Below, piece by piece: positions 44,135-52,999 of a stretch of DNA of 64,000 nucleotides. Under the pieces are notes generated by a model, which was not told where the DNA came from, did no database searches, and saw only the letters and a program-made list of their open reading frames with translations. A program made the position numbers and the translations under genes. Origin of the DNA: JAGPUQ01 sp963708735. GTDB taxonomy: Bacteria; Pseudomonadota; Gammaproteobacteria; Pseudomonadales; Porticoccaceae. Position 1 is the first letter of the stretch, and each line of letters starts with the position of its first letter. The stretch is taken from NCBI GenBank assembly GCA_963708735.1, contig CAVPTW010000005.1, positions 298,496-362,495 on the forward strand. The letters run 5' to 3'.

Positions 44135-44849
44135 GTCCCGCAACGACCTGCCCAACATCGACAGCACGCTGTTCCAGCAACCCGATGTCAAGCGGTTGCT
44201 GGCGCCCGAGCGTGCCACGCAAGCGCCGCGCTTTCTGCTGCTCTACGGCTCGCTGCGTGAACGCTCGTTCAGCCGCCTGGTTGCCGAAGAAGCGGCGCGC
44301 ATCCTGCGGGCGCTCGGCGGCGAGACGCGGATGTTCAACCCCTCGGGCTTGCCGCTGGTGGACGATGCACCTCCCGATCACCCCAAGGTCAGGGAACTGC
44401 ATGAACTGGCGCAATGGGCCGAGGGCATGGTGTGGAGTTCGCCGGAGCGCCACGGCGCAATGACCGGCCTGATGAAAACCCAGATTGACTGGATTCCACT
44501 GTCGGTCGGCGCGGTGCGCCCGACCCAGGGCAAGACGCTGGCACTGATGCAGGTCTCGGGTGGCTCACAGTCCTTCAATGCCGTCAATCAGATGCGAGTC
44601 CTGGGGCGCTGGATGCGGATGCTGACGATCCCCAACCAGTCCTCGGTTGCCAAGGCCTATCAGGAATTCGACGAAGCAGGACGCATGAAGTCCTCGCCCT
44701 ACTACGACCGCATTGTCGACGTGATGGAAGAACTGATGAAGTTCACGCTGCTCACCCGCGATGTGGCGCCGTATCTGGTGGATCGCTACAGCGAGCGCAA
44801 GGAGAGCGCCGAAGCTCTGAGCCGACGCGTCAATCAAGCGACGATCTGA
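44112..44849 (+). CDS. arsH: NADPH-dependent FMN reductase ArsH
   Basis: A 245-aa flavodoxin-like organoarsenical oxidase. LLYGSLRERSFSRLVAEEAA is the FMN phosphate loop, and WSSPERHGAMTGLMKTQIDW and LMQVSGGSQSFNAVNQMR are ArsH hallmarks. It oxidises trivalent methylated arsenicals, complementing ArsI. Last gene of the ars operon. ATG 44112 is used; a GTG slightly downstream is possible. Confidence 0.93.
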   Translation: MRKAAVSESRNDLPNIDSTLFQQPDVKRLLAPERATQAPRFLLLYGSLRERSFSRLVAEEAARILRALGGETRMFNPSGLPLVDDAPPDHPKVRELHELAQWAEGMVWSSPERHGAMTGLMKTQIDWIPLSVGAVRPTQGKTLALMQVSGGSQSFNAVNQMRVLGRWMRMLTIPNQSSVAKAYQEFDEAGRMKSSPYYDRIVDVMEELMKFTLLTRDVAPYLVDRYSERKESAEALSRRVNQATI

Positions 44850-44902
44850 GAACCGCCATCACTGATAGGTGGCAGCTTGAACCCAGGGCCCCTTCCACTT
44901 AT

Positions 44903-44935
44903 GAAACCAGGGTGGATTTGAAACCAGGGTGGATT
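44903..44935 (+). repeat. Tandem direct repeat GAAACCAGGGTGGATT
   Basis: Two copies of the 16-base unit at 44903-44918 and 44920-44935, one base apart. A related GAAACCCAGGATGGATT lies beside an IS5-type relic at 50061, so this may be a leftover IS terminus. The surrounding 44850-45117 gap has no gene. Confidence 0.6.
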
Positions 44936-45117
44936 GTCCAGACAAGCGGGGCCGGCTCTTTCGCCTGCCAACGTGGATGGCGTACGATCGACACAACAAG
45001 AGGCGGCGCCAAGCGGCCGCATGAGACGGCCGATATAGGGAGCAAGTCCTCAGGGCTGTTTTTCATGCGTAATCCCCGCGGCGCGGCGGGCTTCAACGAC
45101 GGCAACCGAGATATCCC

Positions 45118-46101
45118 ATGCATGCAATGGTGCTGAAGCAGCAAGGCCAGCCGCTGGAATGGACCGAACTGCCGGATCGGCAACCCGGGCCGGGCGAAAT
45201 TCGCGTCCGTGTCGGCGCCTGCGGTGTCTGCCGCACCGACCTGCATGTCATCGACGGCGAACTGCCGCACCCGCAAGTGCCGATCATTCCCGGCCACGAA
45301 ATCGTCGGCCGCATCGACGCCATGGGCGCAGGCGTCGAAGGGTTCGTCCTCGGCCAGCGTGTGGGTATTCCGTGGCTCGGCCACACCTGCGGTATCTGTC
45401 CTTACTGCAGGATGCAGCGGGAGAACCTGTGCGACCACCCGCTGTTCACTGGTTACACACGCGACGGCGGCTTCGCGACTGCAGCTGTCGCCGACGCGCG
45501 TTTCGCTTTCCCGCTCGGTGAGCACGGCAGCGATGAATCGCTCGCCCCCTTGCTGTGTGCCGGCCTGATCGGCTGGCGCGCCCTGACGATCGCTGGCGAT
45601 GGTAAGGCCATCGGCCTCTACGGATTTGGCGCAGCCGCCCACATCCTTGCGCAAGTGGCCAAGTGGCAGGGGCGCTCGGTGTTCGCGTTCACGCGACCCG
45701 GGGACCGGGCGACACAGGACTTTGCCTACAGTCTGGGCGCCGTCTGGGCTGGTGGTTCCGACGAGTTGCCACCGCAGGCCCTGGACGCCGCCATCATCTT
45801 CGCGGCGGTGGGCGATTTGGTGCCGCTGGCGCTGAAGGCGGTGCGCAAGGGCGCGCGTGTGGTGTGTGCCGGCATCCACATGAGTGACATTCCGCGTTTT
45901 CCATACAGCCTGTTGTGGGAGGAACGCCAGTTGCTGTCGGTCGCCAACCTCACGCGCCAGGACGGGCTGGACTTCCTGAGCCAGGTGCCGCGGATGGGCA
46001 TCGTCACTCACACCACGTGCTATCCGATGCAGCGGGCCAACCAGGCCCTGGCCGACCTGCGTGCAGGCCAATTCGAAGGCGCCGCCGTGCTGCTACCCTG
46101 A
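45118..46101 (+). CDS. Zinc-dependent alcohol dehydrogenase (AdhA-type)
   Basis: A 327-aa medium-chain dehydrogenase. The catalytic zinc site is GACGVCRTDLHV with HE in GHEIVGRI, the structural zinc site is the four-cysteine GHTCGICPYCRMQRENLC, and IGLYGFGAAAHILAQVA is the NAD(P) fold, with Gly-rich GxGxxA in variant form. It resembles the zinc-dependent alcohol dehydrogenases often found in heavy-metal and stress islands. Starts shortly after the ars operon, with no obvious ribosome site. Confidence 0.87.
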   Translation: MHAMVLKQQGQPLEWTELPDRQPGPGEIRVRVGACGVCRTDLHVIDGELPHPQVPIIPGHEIVGRIDAMGAGVEGFVLGQRVGIPWLGHTCGICPYCRMQRENLCDHPLFTGYTRDGGFATAAVADARFAFPLGEHGSDESLAPLLCAGLIGWRALTIAGDGKAIGLYGFGAAAHILAQVAKWQGRSVFAFTRPGDRATQDFAYSLGAVWAGGSDELPPQALDAAIIFAAVGDLVPLALKAVRKGARVVCAGIHMSDIPRFPYSLLWEERQLLSVANLTRQDGLDFLSQVPRMGIVTHTTCYPMQRANQALADLRAGQFEGAAVLLP

Positions 46102-46160
46102 AAGCGCTGCGGGTCCGCGCTCAGGTGGGAAGGGATACGCCCACCATCTGGTCGTGCCTG

Positions 46161-46385
46161 ATGAAACATTTGCGCGCGAGCGCGGCGAGTTCGTTTTCAG
46201 TAGAGCCTGAGGCTTTTGACGGCGTGCCGAAAGTGGCAGCGCAGGCGCACCTGAACCAGACGCAGCTTTACAGCGCCCTCTCGCCGACCGGCAACCCGAC
46301 CTTCAGCAACCTGTCGGCCCTTCTCAAGGCGATGGGCATGCACCTAGCCGTGCAGCCGATCCAAACGCCAGCCACCCACCCGTAA
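46161..46385 (+). pseudogene. Addiction-module antidote (HigA-like HTH), C-terminal remnant
   Basis: The frame AQAHLNQTQLYSALSPTGNP, then FSNLSALLKAMGMHLAVQ matches the C-terminal helix-turn-helix of small addiction-module antidote proteins. The first 25-30 residues look unrelated, and no toxin gene is adjacent. About 75 codons from ATG 46161. Most likely a recombined fragment. Confidence 0.5.
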
Positions 46386-46396
46386 GCGTAAGCGGG

Positions 46397-46486
46397 TCAC
46401 CGGGCCAATGCCCGGTAAAGCGTTGCCCGATGGACGCCCAGCAGTTCGGCGGCGTGGCCCGCCGTGCGGCCTTCCTGGCCGGTCAG
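46397..46486 (-). pseudogene. Serine recombinase/resolvase C-terminal HTH remnant
   Basis: The minus strand encodes GRTAGHAAELLGVHRATLYR and then ALAR before a stop at 46397, the DNA-binding helix-turn-helix end of Tn3-type resolvases and invertases. Only 30 codons survive; no catalytic domain is present. Confidence 0.6.
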
Positions 46487-46656
46487 GTGGCGGCCAGGAA
46501 GTTCACACTTGGTTGAACACCTGGGGGAGCGATGAATGATCAACCTTAACGATTACCCTCTGTTCGGCGCGTGGGAGATCGATCCTGGGTGGAGGGTGTC
46601 ATCATGACAGGCGCATCGCGGCGTAGCATCAGCCTCACAGGCACCAGGAGGACATC

Positions 46657-47685
46657 ATGAACAAAGGAATCGTTTTTGTCTCAAGCGACTGGATTTGCGA
46701 GATGCTGGCCAGTGAGCTTGGCATGCTCGATTGCGAGATCATCCGCGGGCCGGTCGCCGCCGGGCCGGAGCCCACCACCTATGACCCCGCGACCGCCGGT
46801 CGCCTGCTCGGCCGCGCTGATGTCATCCTCGCCAGTCCCAGCCTGCGCGTCGACCGTGCCACCCTGCTGGCGGCGCCGCGTCTGCGTGCGGTCATCGCAC
46901 CGGCCATCGGCGTCGAGAACATTGATGTCGATGCCGCGACCGAACTCGGCATCATCATTGGCCATGGCGCCACACCCGAAAACTTCCTTGGTATGGCGGA
47001 GGCCACCGTGCTGCTCATCGCCGCACTGGCCTTGCAGCTGCCGTACAAGCAGCGCCTGTTGGCCGAGAACGTGCCGCGGCCGCGCGAGCTCGCCGCCTAC
47101 AGCGTGCGCGGGCGCACCGTGGGCCTGGTCGGCATGGGCCGCATCGCGCGCGGCGTGGTCGAGCGCCTGCAGGGCTGGGAAACCGACATCCTCTACTTCG
47201 ATCCCTACGTGCCGCAGGATCAGGCGCCGGCAGGCACTCGCAGCGTCGCGCTCGACGAGTTGCTCCAGCGTTCTGACTTCGTGAGTCTGCACGTCACGGT
47301 CACCCGCGAGACGCGGGCAATGATCGGCGAGCGCGAATTGCGCATGATGAAGCCGACTGCCTACCTGGTGAACACCGCGCGTGGTGCGGTGCTCGACGAG
47401 GCCGCCGTGTACCGAGTACTGAAGGAAGGCGTCATTGCCGGCGCCGCCTTGGATACCTTCGTGCAGGAGCCGCTGGCGGCGGACAGCCCGCTACGGGAAT
47501 TCGTCGGTGCCGACAACGTGATCCTGACGCCGCACATCATTGGCCACACGAAGGATGTGATGGATTCGCTGCGGGTGGCGGTCGTGGAGAACATAAGCCG
47601 CGTACTGGGCGGCACGCCACCGCTCTATACCAAGAACCCGGAAGTTATCGAGCGCTGGGCGGCGCGGTTCGGACCGATCGGCTGA
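46657..47685 (+). CDS. D-isomer-specific 2-hydroxyacid dehydrogenase
   Basis: A 342-aa NAD-dependent dehydrogenase. VGLVGMGRIARGVVERL is the GxGxxxG nucleotide motif, LVNTARGAVLDEAAVYRVL holds the conserved Arg, TFVQEPLAADSPL the Glu and LTPHIIGHT the catalytic His. The substrate could be a phosphoglycerate-, lactate- or formate-like 2-hydroxyacid; it is not determined. AGGAGGACATC precedes ATG 46657. It lies isolated between a resolvase fragment and a Tn3 transposase fragment, so it may be transposon cargo. Confidence 0.88.
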   Translation: MNKGIVFVSSDWICEMLASELGMLDCEIIRGPVAAGPEPTTYDPATAGRLLGRADVILASPSLRVDRATLLAAPRLRAVIAPAIGVENIDVDAATELGIIIGHGATPENFLGMAEATVLLIAALALQLPYKQRLLAENVPRPRELAAYSVRGRTVGLVGMGRIARGVVERLQGWETDILYFDPYVPQDQAPAGTRSVALDELLQRSDFVSLHVTVTRETRAMIGERELRMMKPTAYLVNTARGAVLDEAAVYRVLKEGVIAGAALDTFVQEPLAADSPLREFVGADNVILTPHIIGHTKDVMDSLRVAVVENISRVLGGTPPLYTKNPEVIERWAARFGPIG

Positions 47686-47754
47686 ACGCAGCAAGGCCTC
47701 TGCGAGCGTGTTTCTGTGGGACAGGACAGGCCCGGCTGTTGCTCGCCGCGCAGC

Positions 47755-47881
47755 GGCAGGAGATGGCCTTGTGATCGTCATCGCTCAGGTGGAAAAAGCG
47801 CTCCAGCTCTTCGCGGCTGGGTGCTTCAACATAACGACTAAACCCGTCGCGCTGCTCCTGCGTCAGAAAACCGACCGGCAC
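47755..47881 (-). pseudogene. Tn3-family transposase N-terminal remnant (DUF4158)
   Basis: The minus strand from ATG 47881 reads MPVGFLTQEQRDGFSRYVEA, then ELERFFHLSDDDHKAI, the conserved N-terminus of Tn3-type transposases. After about 42 codons the resemblance stops. Upstream to 47686 nothing coherent remains. Confidence 0.72.
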
Positions 47882-47884
47882 CGA

Positions 47885-48010
47885 TCACAGCACCGCGGCG
47901 CAGAACACGGCGGGTGTAACGATCTGCGTGCGTTCGATGTGCCCGCGTTGCAGCAGGCCGGCGCGGCGATCACCGGTCACCAAGTAGTCCGCATCGCCCG
48001 CCAAGGCCAA
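47885..48010 (-). pseudogene. PIN-domain toxin C-terminal remnant
   Basis: GDADYLVTGDRRAGLL and RTQIVTPAVF match the closing strands of PIN-domain RNase toxins (usual form GDADYLVTGD...ILTP). It is fused in frame to a broken RAYT gene by a junction at about 48010, and no antitoxin gene is adjacent. Confidence 0.6.
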
Positions 48011-48373
48011 TGTAGCGCTGACAGGCGAGCAGATAGGTTTCCTCCTAGGTCGGGCAGGAGCGAAAACGTCCTTCCCAAAGCGTCCCGCTGCGCCGGTAAG
48101 TGCGATTGACATATTGCACATAGCGCTCTGCCCCAGCGCCTTCATCAGCGCTCCCACCGCCTCGCCCCGACCGGCCGAGATCAGGAGATGCACATGGTTG
48201 GTCATCAGCACATAGGCATGCACTTGGCAGCCGGTCTTGCCGGCATATTCAGTCAACCAGTCGAGATAGAAGCGATAGTCCTCGTCGGCGAAAAAGCAAG
48301 CCTGGCGATTGTTGCCCCGCTGGATGATGTGCAGGGGGACATTGGCTAAAACGAGGCGGGCACGCCGAGGCAT
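48011..48373 (-). pseudogene. Type B RAYT transposase, truncated copy 1
   Basis: From ATG 48373 the protein is MPRRARLVLANVPLHIIQRG onward, with an intact HUH motif MTNHVHLL (His60, His62). It frameshifts after GALMKALGQ, and the shifted frame has a CAG-to-TAG change inside the PTQEETY segment. It ends abruptly where the PIN remnant begins. Unlike the two full-length copies at 58.6 and 59.8 kb it kept the histidine pair but lost its C-terminal half. Confidence 0.85.
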
Positions 48374-48412
48374 GGCCGGTGTCCGGGCAGAAAGCTCGGC
48401 CCAGTTTAGCAA

Positions 48413-48458
48413 GAAACCGTGGTCTGTCCCCTATTATTGTGGTCTGTCCCCTATTATT
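48413..48458 (+). repeat. Type B REP-like tail with 20-base tandem duplication
   Basis: GTGGTCTGTCCCCTATTATT occurs twice back to back (48419-48438 and 48439-48458), preceded by AAACC. It is the same GTGGTCTGTCCCC terminus found at both ends of the RAYT units at 58.6-60.6 kb. Confidence 0.8.
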
Positions 48459-48972
48459 CGTGCAAGAAGTCAGGACAATGTAACTTTACCCATCACAGGC
48501 GGGCGGCGAGGCTTTTCGAGCCGCCCTCCAGTGAAGAGACCGCCACGGCGTACGAGCGCGAGCGGCTTGCAAAGCGCCATGGAACTGAGGCAGCATCGAA
48601 GCAACAAGCAGACGCTGGATGTCGCGTACCCCGCCCCACCGATCAAGCGATGGGGGCGGGGGGGTTGACTCCGTGAATATCACCGGCGAAGAGTCAATGG
48701 ACTTGAATCTGGAGCCAATCACTCAAGGAAACGCTGAAGCATTCACGTTTCCCGGAGCGCAGGGGCGCGCTGCCACGCTCAGCGCGCGGTAAGCTGCCGA
48801 GCATGTGATCCATCGGAAAAAACCGTGGGAGCCCGGCTGCGTGCGGGCAGGTCGCGCGGCAATGCGGCGCTTCCGCCAAGTTTTTCGGTCGCGGGCCGCC
48901 GAGAAGTCCCGCAGGGCTTTGTTCAGCGCTTCCTTGATCGATGACACCACAACCGAAGATGGAGATTGTGCG
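48459..48972. other. Gene-free stretch before the alcohol dehydrogenase
   Basis: No supported gene. It holds the end of the REP tail, a GC-rich run at 48650-48667, and the dehydrogenase leader. A 78-codon minus-strand frame at 48486-48722 lacks a ribosome site and recognisable similarity. Confidence 0.4.
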
Positions 48973-50046
48973 ATGACCAAGATGAGAGCCGCTGTTTTCG
49001 TAGAGCCCGGCCGGATCGTCCTGGACGAGAAACCGATCCCCGACATCGGCCCGCTGGATGCGCTGATCCGGATCACCACCACCACCATCTGCGGCACGGA
49101 CGTTCATATCCTCAAAGGCGAATATCCGGTCGAGAAAGGCCTGACCATCGGTCACGAGCCGGTCGGCATCATCGAAAAGCTCGGCTCGGCGGTGACCGGC
49201 TACCACGAGGGCCAGCGCGTGATCGCCGGCGCCATCACGCCCAGCGGCTACAGCAACGCCTGTTTGTGCGGCGTCCATTCCCAGGATGGCGCCGGCACCA
49301 GGCATGGCTGGAAAGCACTCGGCGGCTGGAAGTTCGGCAACACCATCGACGGTTGTCAGGCCGAGTACCTGCGCGTTCCGGACGCGATGGTCAACCTGTG
49401 CCCCATCCCGGACGGCCTGAGCGATGAACAGGTGCTGATGTGCCCGGACATCATGTCCACCGGCTTCGGCGGCGCCGAGAGCGCGAACATTCGCATCGGC
49501 GACGTGGTGGCGGTGTTCGCGCAGGGGCCGATCGGGCTGTGCGCCACCGCCGGCGCGCGCCTGAAGGGCGCCACCACCATCATCGCCGTGGACGGGCTCG
49601 CCGAGCGCCTGCACATCTCGAGCAAGCTCGGCGCCGACGTCACCGTCAATTTCCGAGAGACCGACCCGGTCGAGGAGATCCTCAAGATCACCGACGGCCG
49701 CGGCGTGGACGCCTCGATCGAGGCCCTGGGAACACAGGCCACCTTCGAGGCGGCGCTGCGCGTGCTGCGCCCCGGCGGCACCCTCTCCAGCCTGGGCGTC
49801 TACTCCCAGGACCTGACGATTCCGCTGCAGGCGTTCGCCGCTGGCCTGGGCGATCACAAGCTGATCACCACGCTGTGCCCCGGCGGCAAGGAGCGGATGC
49901 GGCGGTTGATGGAGGTGATCGCCTCCGGCCGGGTGGACCTGACGCCGATGGTCACGCACCGCTACAACCTGAACGACATCGAGACCGCCTACGACGTCTT
50001 CTCGCACCAGCGCGATGGCGTGCTGAAGGTGGCCATCACGCCGTAG
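48973..50046 (+). CDS. Zinc-dependent NAD(P) alcohol dehydrogenase
   Basis: A 357-aa medium-chain dehydrogenase of the secondary-alcohol (isopropanol) type. The catalytic zinc site is ICGTDVHILKG with GHEPVGIIEK, VVAVFAQGPIGLCATAGARL is the nucleotide fold, and AVDGLAERL ends the second strand. The structural zinc lobe of horse-liver type is missing, as in this subgroup. GGAGATTGTGCG precedes ATG 48973. It is followed by IS debris. Confidence 0.88.
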   Translation: MTKMRAAVFVEPGRIVLDEKPIPDIGPLDALIRITTTTICGTDVHILKGEYPVEKGLTIGHEPVGIIEKLGSAVTGYHEGQRVIAGAITPSGYSNACLCGVHSQDGAGTRHGWKALGGWKFGNTIDGCQAEYLRVPDAMVNLCPIPDGLSDEQVLMCPDIMSTGFGGAESANIRIGDVVAVFAQGPIGLCATAGARLKGATTIIAVDGLAERLHISSKLGADVTVNFRETDPVEEILKITDGRGVDASIEALGTQATFEAALRVLRPGGTLSSLGVYSQDLTIPLQAFAAGLGDHKLITTLCPGGKERMRRLMEVIASGRVDLTPMVTHRYNLNDIETAYDVFSHQRDGVLKVAITP

Positions 50047-50060
50047 GACAATGCTGAGAA

Positions 50061-50411
50061 ACCCAGGATGGATTTATCCGGCGCTTCCCAAGGAGAAGGC
50101 GGTGTTCGCCGAGGCCAGCCATCGCGGTGACGACAAGCGCGTGCCGCCCAAGCCAGGACGGCGTGGATGGATCGCGGCCCGGCGCAGCACGCGCAAGGCC
50201 ATCGAGGACGAGCCACTGTGCGGGCGGATGGGAGGCACCGGAACGCGCCAAGGCGGCGATCCGGGCGACGGTCGTCGCACATCCCGGGTGGTGAAGCGCC
50301 CGTTTGGCCATGTGAAGGCGCGCTATCGCGGACTGGCGAAGAACGGCGCCCAGGTGCTAACGTTGTTCGCGCTGGCCAAGCTGTGGATGGCGCGCAAGCA
50401 GCTGCCGACCA
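50061..50411 (+). pseudogene. IS5-type transposase C-terminal remnant
   Basis: The frame reads EKAVFAEASHRGDDKR, GWIAARRSTRKAIE, VVKRPFGHVKARYRGLAKNG, LFALAKLWMARKQL, the end of an IS5-group transposase distinct from the one at 35.7 kb. The part with the first aspartates is missing. The unit GAAACCCAGGATGGATT at its left edge resembles the repeat at 44.9 kb. From 50412 to 50641 there is no other gene. Confidence 0.75.
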
Positions 50412-50434
50412 CGACAGGATGGGTACGTCTGAAC

Positions 50435-50565
50435 GGCGCATCGCCGCGGTCAAGCGCGGCGGTGCCATGCAAAACGAGCGACCGACGGCCGTCGAAAAGC
50501 GGCGCCAGGCCCTGTGCTTCATGTCGGACCGCCCGCCGGCACAGGCGAGGGTTATTCAGACCATC
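50435..50565 (+). repeat. Direct repeat flanking the old-yellow-enzyme gene, left copy
   Basis: About 130 bases, imperfectly repeated at 51763-51907. Best-conserved parts are GGCGCATCGCCGCGGTC at the start, GTGCCATGCAAAACGAG in the middle and GTTATTCAGACCATC at the end. Confidence 0.78.
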
Positions 50566-50641
50566 GTGCGAACTGCCAGCCCGAGCCGCACGGCCGGATG
50601 CCATCCGCACCCAACCACCACCCCAAACCCAGGAATCCACC

Positions 50642-51733
50642 ATGTCCGCCTTGTTCCAGCCTTTCAAACTCAAGGACGTCACGCTTCGCAACCGCATCGG
50701 CGTGCCGCCGATGTGCCAGTACTCGGCCGTCGACGGCCGGGTCAACGATTGGCATCACGTGCACCTGGCCGGGCTGGCGCGCGGTGGCGCCGGGCTGGTG
50801 GTGGTGGAAGCCACGGCGGTGTCGCCCGAGGGCCGCATCACGCCCGGCTGCACCGGCATCTGGAACGACGAGCTGGGGCAGGCGTTCGTGCCCATCGTGC
50901 AGGCCATCAAGGCCGCCGGCGCGGTGCCGGGCATCCAGATTGCCCACGCCGGGCGCAAGGCCAGCGCCAACCGGCCGTGGGAAGGCGACGATCACATTCC
51001 GGATGGCGACCCGCGCGGCTGGCAGACCATCGCGCCGTCGGCCATCCCCTTCGGCGCCCACCTGTCCAAGGTGCCGAAGGCCATGACGCTGGAGGACATC
51101 GCCCGCGTGCGCCGGGACTTTGCCGACGCCGCCCGCCGCGCCCTGGACGCCGGCTTCGAGTGGCTGGAGCTGCACTTCGCCCACGGCTACCTGGCGCAGA
51201 GCTTCTTTTCCGTGCATTCCAACCAGCGCACGGACGCCTACGGCGGCAGCTTCGACAACCGCAGCCGCTTTCTGCTGGAAACCCTGGCCGCGGTGCGCGA
51301 GGTCTGGCCCGAACGCCTGCCCCTGACGCTGCGTTTCGGGGTGGTCGAATTCGACGGCCGGGACGAGGAGACGCTGGCCGAATCCATCGAACTGACGCGC
51401 CGCTTCAAGGCCGGCGGGCTGGACCTGCTCAGCGTCAGCGGCGCGTTCACGTCCCTCGATTCCAAGGTGCCGTGGGGGCCGGCCTTTCTGGCGCCGATGG
51501 CCGGCCGCGTGCGCCGCGAGGCGGGTATCCCGGTCGCGTCGGCCTGGGGCCTGGGCGAACCGGCAGTCGCCGAGAAAGTGGTGGCGGACGGCGACATGGA
51601 CCTGGCGCTGATCGGCAAGGGCCATCTGGCCAACCCGCACTGGCCCTACCAGGCCGCGCGCGAGCTGAAAATCGACCGCCCGGCATGGGTGCTGCCGGCG
51701 CCGTACGCGCACTGGTTGGCGGCGGTCGGCTGA
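50642..51733 (+). CDS. Old yellow enzyme family NADH:flavin oxidoreductase
   Basis: A 363-aa FMN TIM barrel of the YqjM/thermophilic-like OYE class. FKLKDVTLRNRIGVPPMCQY contains the regulatory cysteine typical of that class, IQIAHAGRKAS the substrate-binding His-Ala-Gly-Arg, and LHFAHGYLAQSFFSV and RTDAYGGSFDNRSRF the FMN and dimer contacts. Reduces activated C=C bonds or nitro compounds. It is the only gene between two 130-base direct repeats. Confidence 0.92.
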   Translation: MSALFQPFKLKDVTLRNRIGVPPMCQYSAVDGRVNDWHHVHLAGLARGGAGLVVVEATAVSPEGRITPGCTGIWNDELGQAFVPIVQAIKAAGAVPGIQIAHAGRKASANRPWEGDDHIPDGDPRGWQTIAPSAIPFGAHLSKVPKAMTLEDIARVRRDFADAARRALDAGFEWLELHFAHGYLAQSFFSVHSNQRTDAYGGSFDNRSRFLLETLAAVREVWPERLPLTLRFGVVEFDGRDEETLAESIELTRRFKAGGLDLLSVSGAFTSLDSKVPWGPAFLAPMAGRVRREAGIPVASAWGLGEPAVAEKVVADGDMDLALIGKGHLANPHWPYQAARELKIDRPAWVLPAPYAHWLAAVG

Positions 51734-51762
51734 GGCCACGACAAGGGTAGGAGCGCCTGCAA

Positions 51763-51907
51763 GGCGCATCGCCGCGGTCCAGCGCGGCAGTGCCATGCAA
51801 AACGAGCTGCTGACGGCCGTCAAAAAGCGCCGTCAGCAATCGTCGTCAGGCCGTGTGCTTCATGCTGGACCGCCCCGCTGGCACAGGCGAGAGTTATTCA
51901 GACCATC
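51763..51907 (+). repeat. Direct repeat flanking the old-yellow-enzyme gene, right copy
   Basis: Imperfect second copy of 50435-50565 with small indels. Same orientation, so recombination between the copies would delete the enzyme gene. Confidence 0.78.
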
Positions 51908-51972
51908 CTCAGACCATCCCAAAATAAAAAATGCTATTTGCCCGACCTTCATTCACGTCGGCGGACAGCCAG

Positions 51973-52878
51973 TCACGCCTGGGTGCGCAGGCGGTTGACC
52001 AGTAGATCGTTGCGCAGGATCTCGTCCTTGAGCGCGGTGAGTTCATCCACATCCCAATTGGCGCTCAGATAACGCCCGGTGGCCCAGTCCGCCTTGCCGG
52101 AGGCCAGCCAGACGATGAAGCCGGCGGCGAGCTCCGGGCTGTCGGTGAGGTAGGCATGCATGGCCTCGGGCATGTTCTGTCCGAGTTCGGTGGCCACCCC
52201 ACCGGGGTGGATGGCGAAACATTTGATCCCGTCCTGGCCGTGATCGGCGTTCACGAATTCACACAGACGGTTGATCGCGTGCTTGGAAGTCTGGTAGTCC
52301 GAGGCGGTCGGGGCCAGGCGCTGGGCGCCGATCGAGGAGAGCAGAATCAAATGGCCGCCGCTTAGGCCTTGGGCGGCCCATTTCTTCGCCGAGGCGATCA
52401 GGTGCGGCATGCAGAAGCGGATGACGTGATAGGCGCCTCTCACGTTCACTTCCCAAGTGTGCCACCAGCTTGCCGGATCCGACTCGCCGATTTTCTTCCA
52501 TGGGCCGAGGTAGCCGGCATTGGCATCGGCGACGTCGATGCTGCCGAATGTCTGCATGCAATCGGCAACGGCAGCCTCGACCTGAGCCGCGCTGGTGACA
52601 TCGCAGATCGAATAGGCGCACTGGGTTTCCGGATTCGTCTGCCGGATCAGGTCGCGGGTCGCTTCGAGTGCCGGCTGTGAGCGGGCGGTCAGATAGACGG
52701 CCTTGGCGCCGGCCTCGGCAAAGGCGAGCGCGGTGGCCCGGCCGATTCCCTTCGAGGCGCCGGTGATGAAAAGGACCTTGCCGGCGGCGCTGCCTTTCAA
52801 GGTCGAGGCCGGGTCGATGGCCTCATAGCGGGCGTGGTGTTCCGTCAGGGGCAGGTTTTGGGCATCGATCGACGACAT
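51973..52878 (-). CDS. Short-chain dehydrogenase/reductase
   Basis: A 301-aa classical SDR. FITGASKGIGRATALAFAEAG is the TGxxxGIG motif, ICDVTSAAQV the Asp contact, DANAGYLGP replaces the usual NNAG, and the catalytic Ser-Tyr-Lys is in LLSSIGAQRLAPTASDYQTSK. An N-terminal extension of about 35 residues precedes the fold. GGAGGTGCTT stands right before ATG 52878, deciding the start. Substrate unknown. Confidence 0.88.
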   Translation of the reverse strand: MSSIDAQNLPLTEHHARYEAIDPASTLKGSAAGKVLFITGASKGIGRATALAFAEAGAKAVYLTARSQPALEATRDLIRQTNPETQCAYSICDVTSAAQVEAAVADCMQTFGSIDVADANAGYLGPWKKIGESDPASWWHTWEVNVRGAYHVIRFCMPHLIASAKKWAAQGLSGGHLILLSSIGAQRLAPTASDYQTSKHAINRLCEFVNADHGQDGIKCFAIHPGGVATELGQNMPEAMHAYLTDSPELAAGFIVWLASGKADWATGRYLSANWDVDELTALKDEILRNDLLVNRLRTQA

Positions 52879-52999
52879 AAGCACCTCCAGTCAAGAATGG
52901 GCGCTCGAAGTCGGACTGCCTTCGAGCGCCGGGGTGTCACGATACAAGGGACTGCGACGAACGGATCGAAGAGCCGCCCCGCCGCAGCCGTTCATGGCC

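Noticed and set aside
46161..46385. A working toxin-antitoxin module
   Set aside because: Only an antidote-like C-terminus is present, the N-terminus does not fit, and no toxin gene adjoins it.
48694..50007. A 437-codon minus-strand frame
   Set aside because: Antisense to the zinc alcohol dehydrogenase and without motifs.
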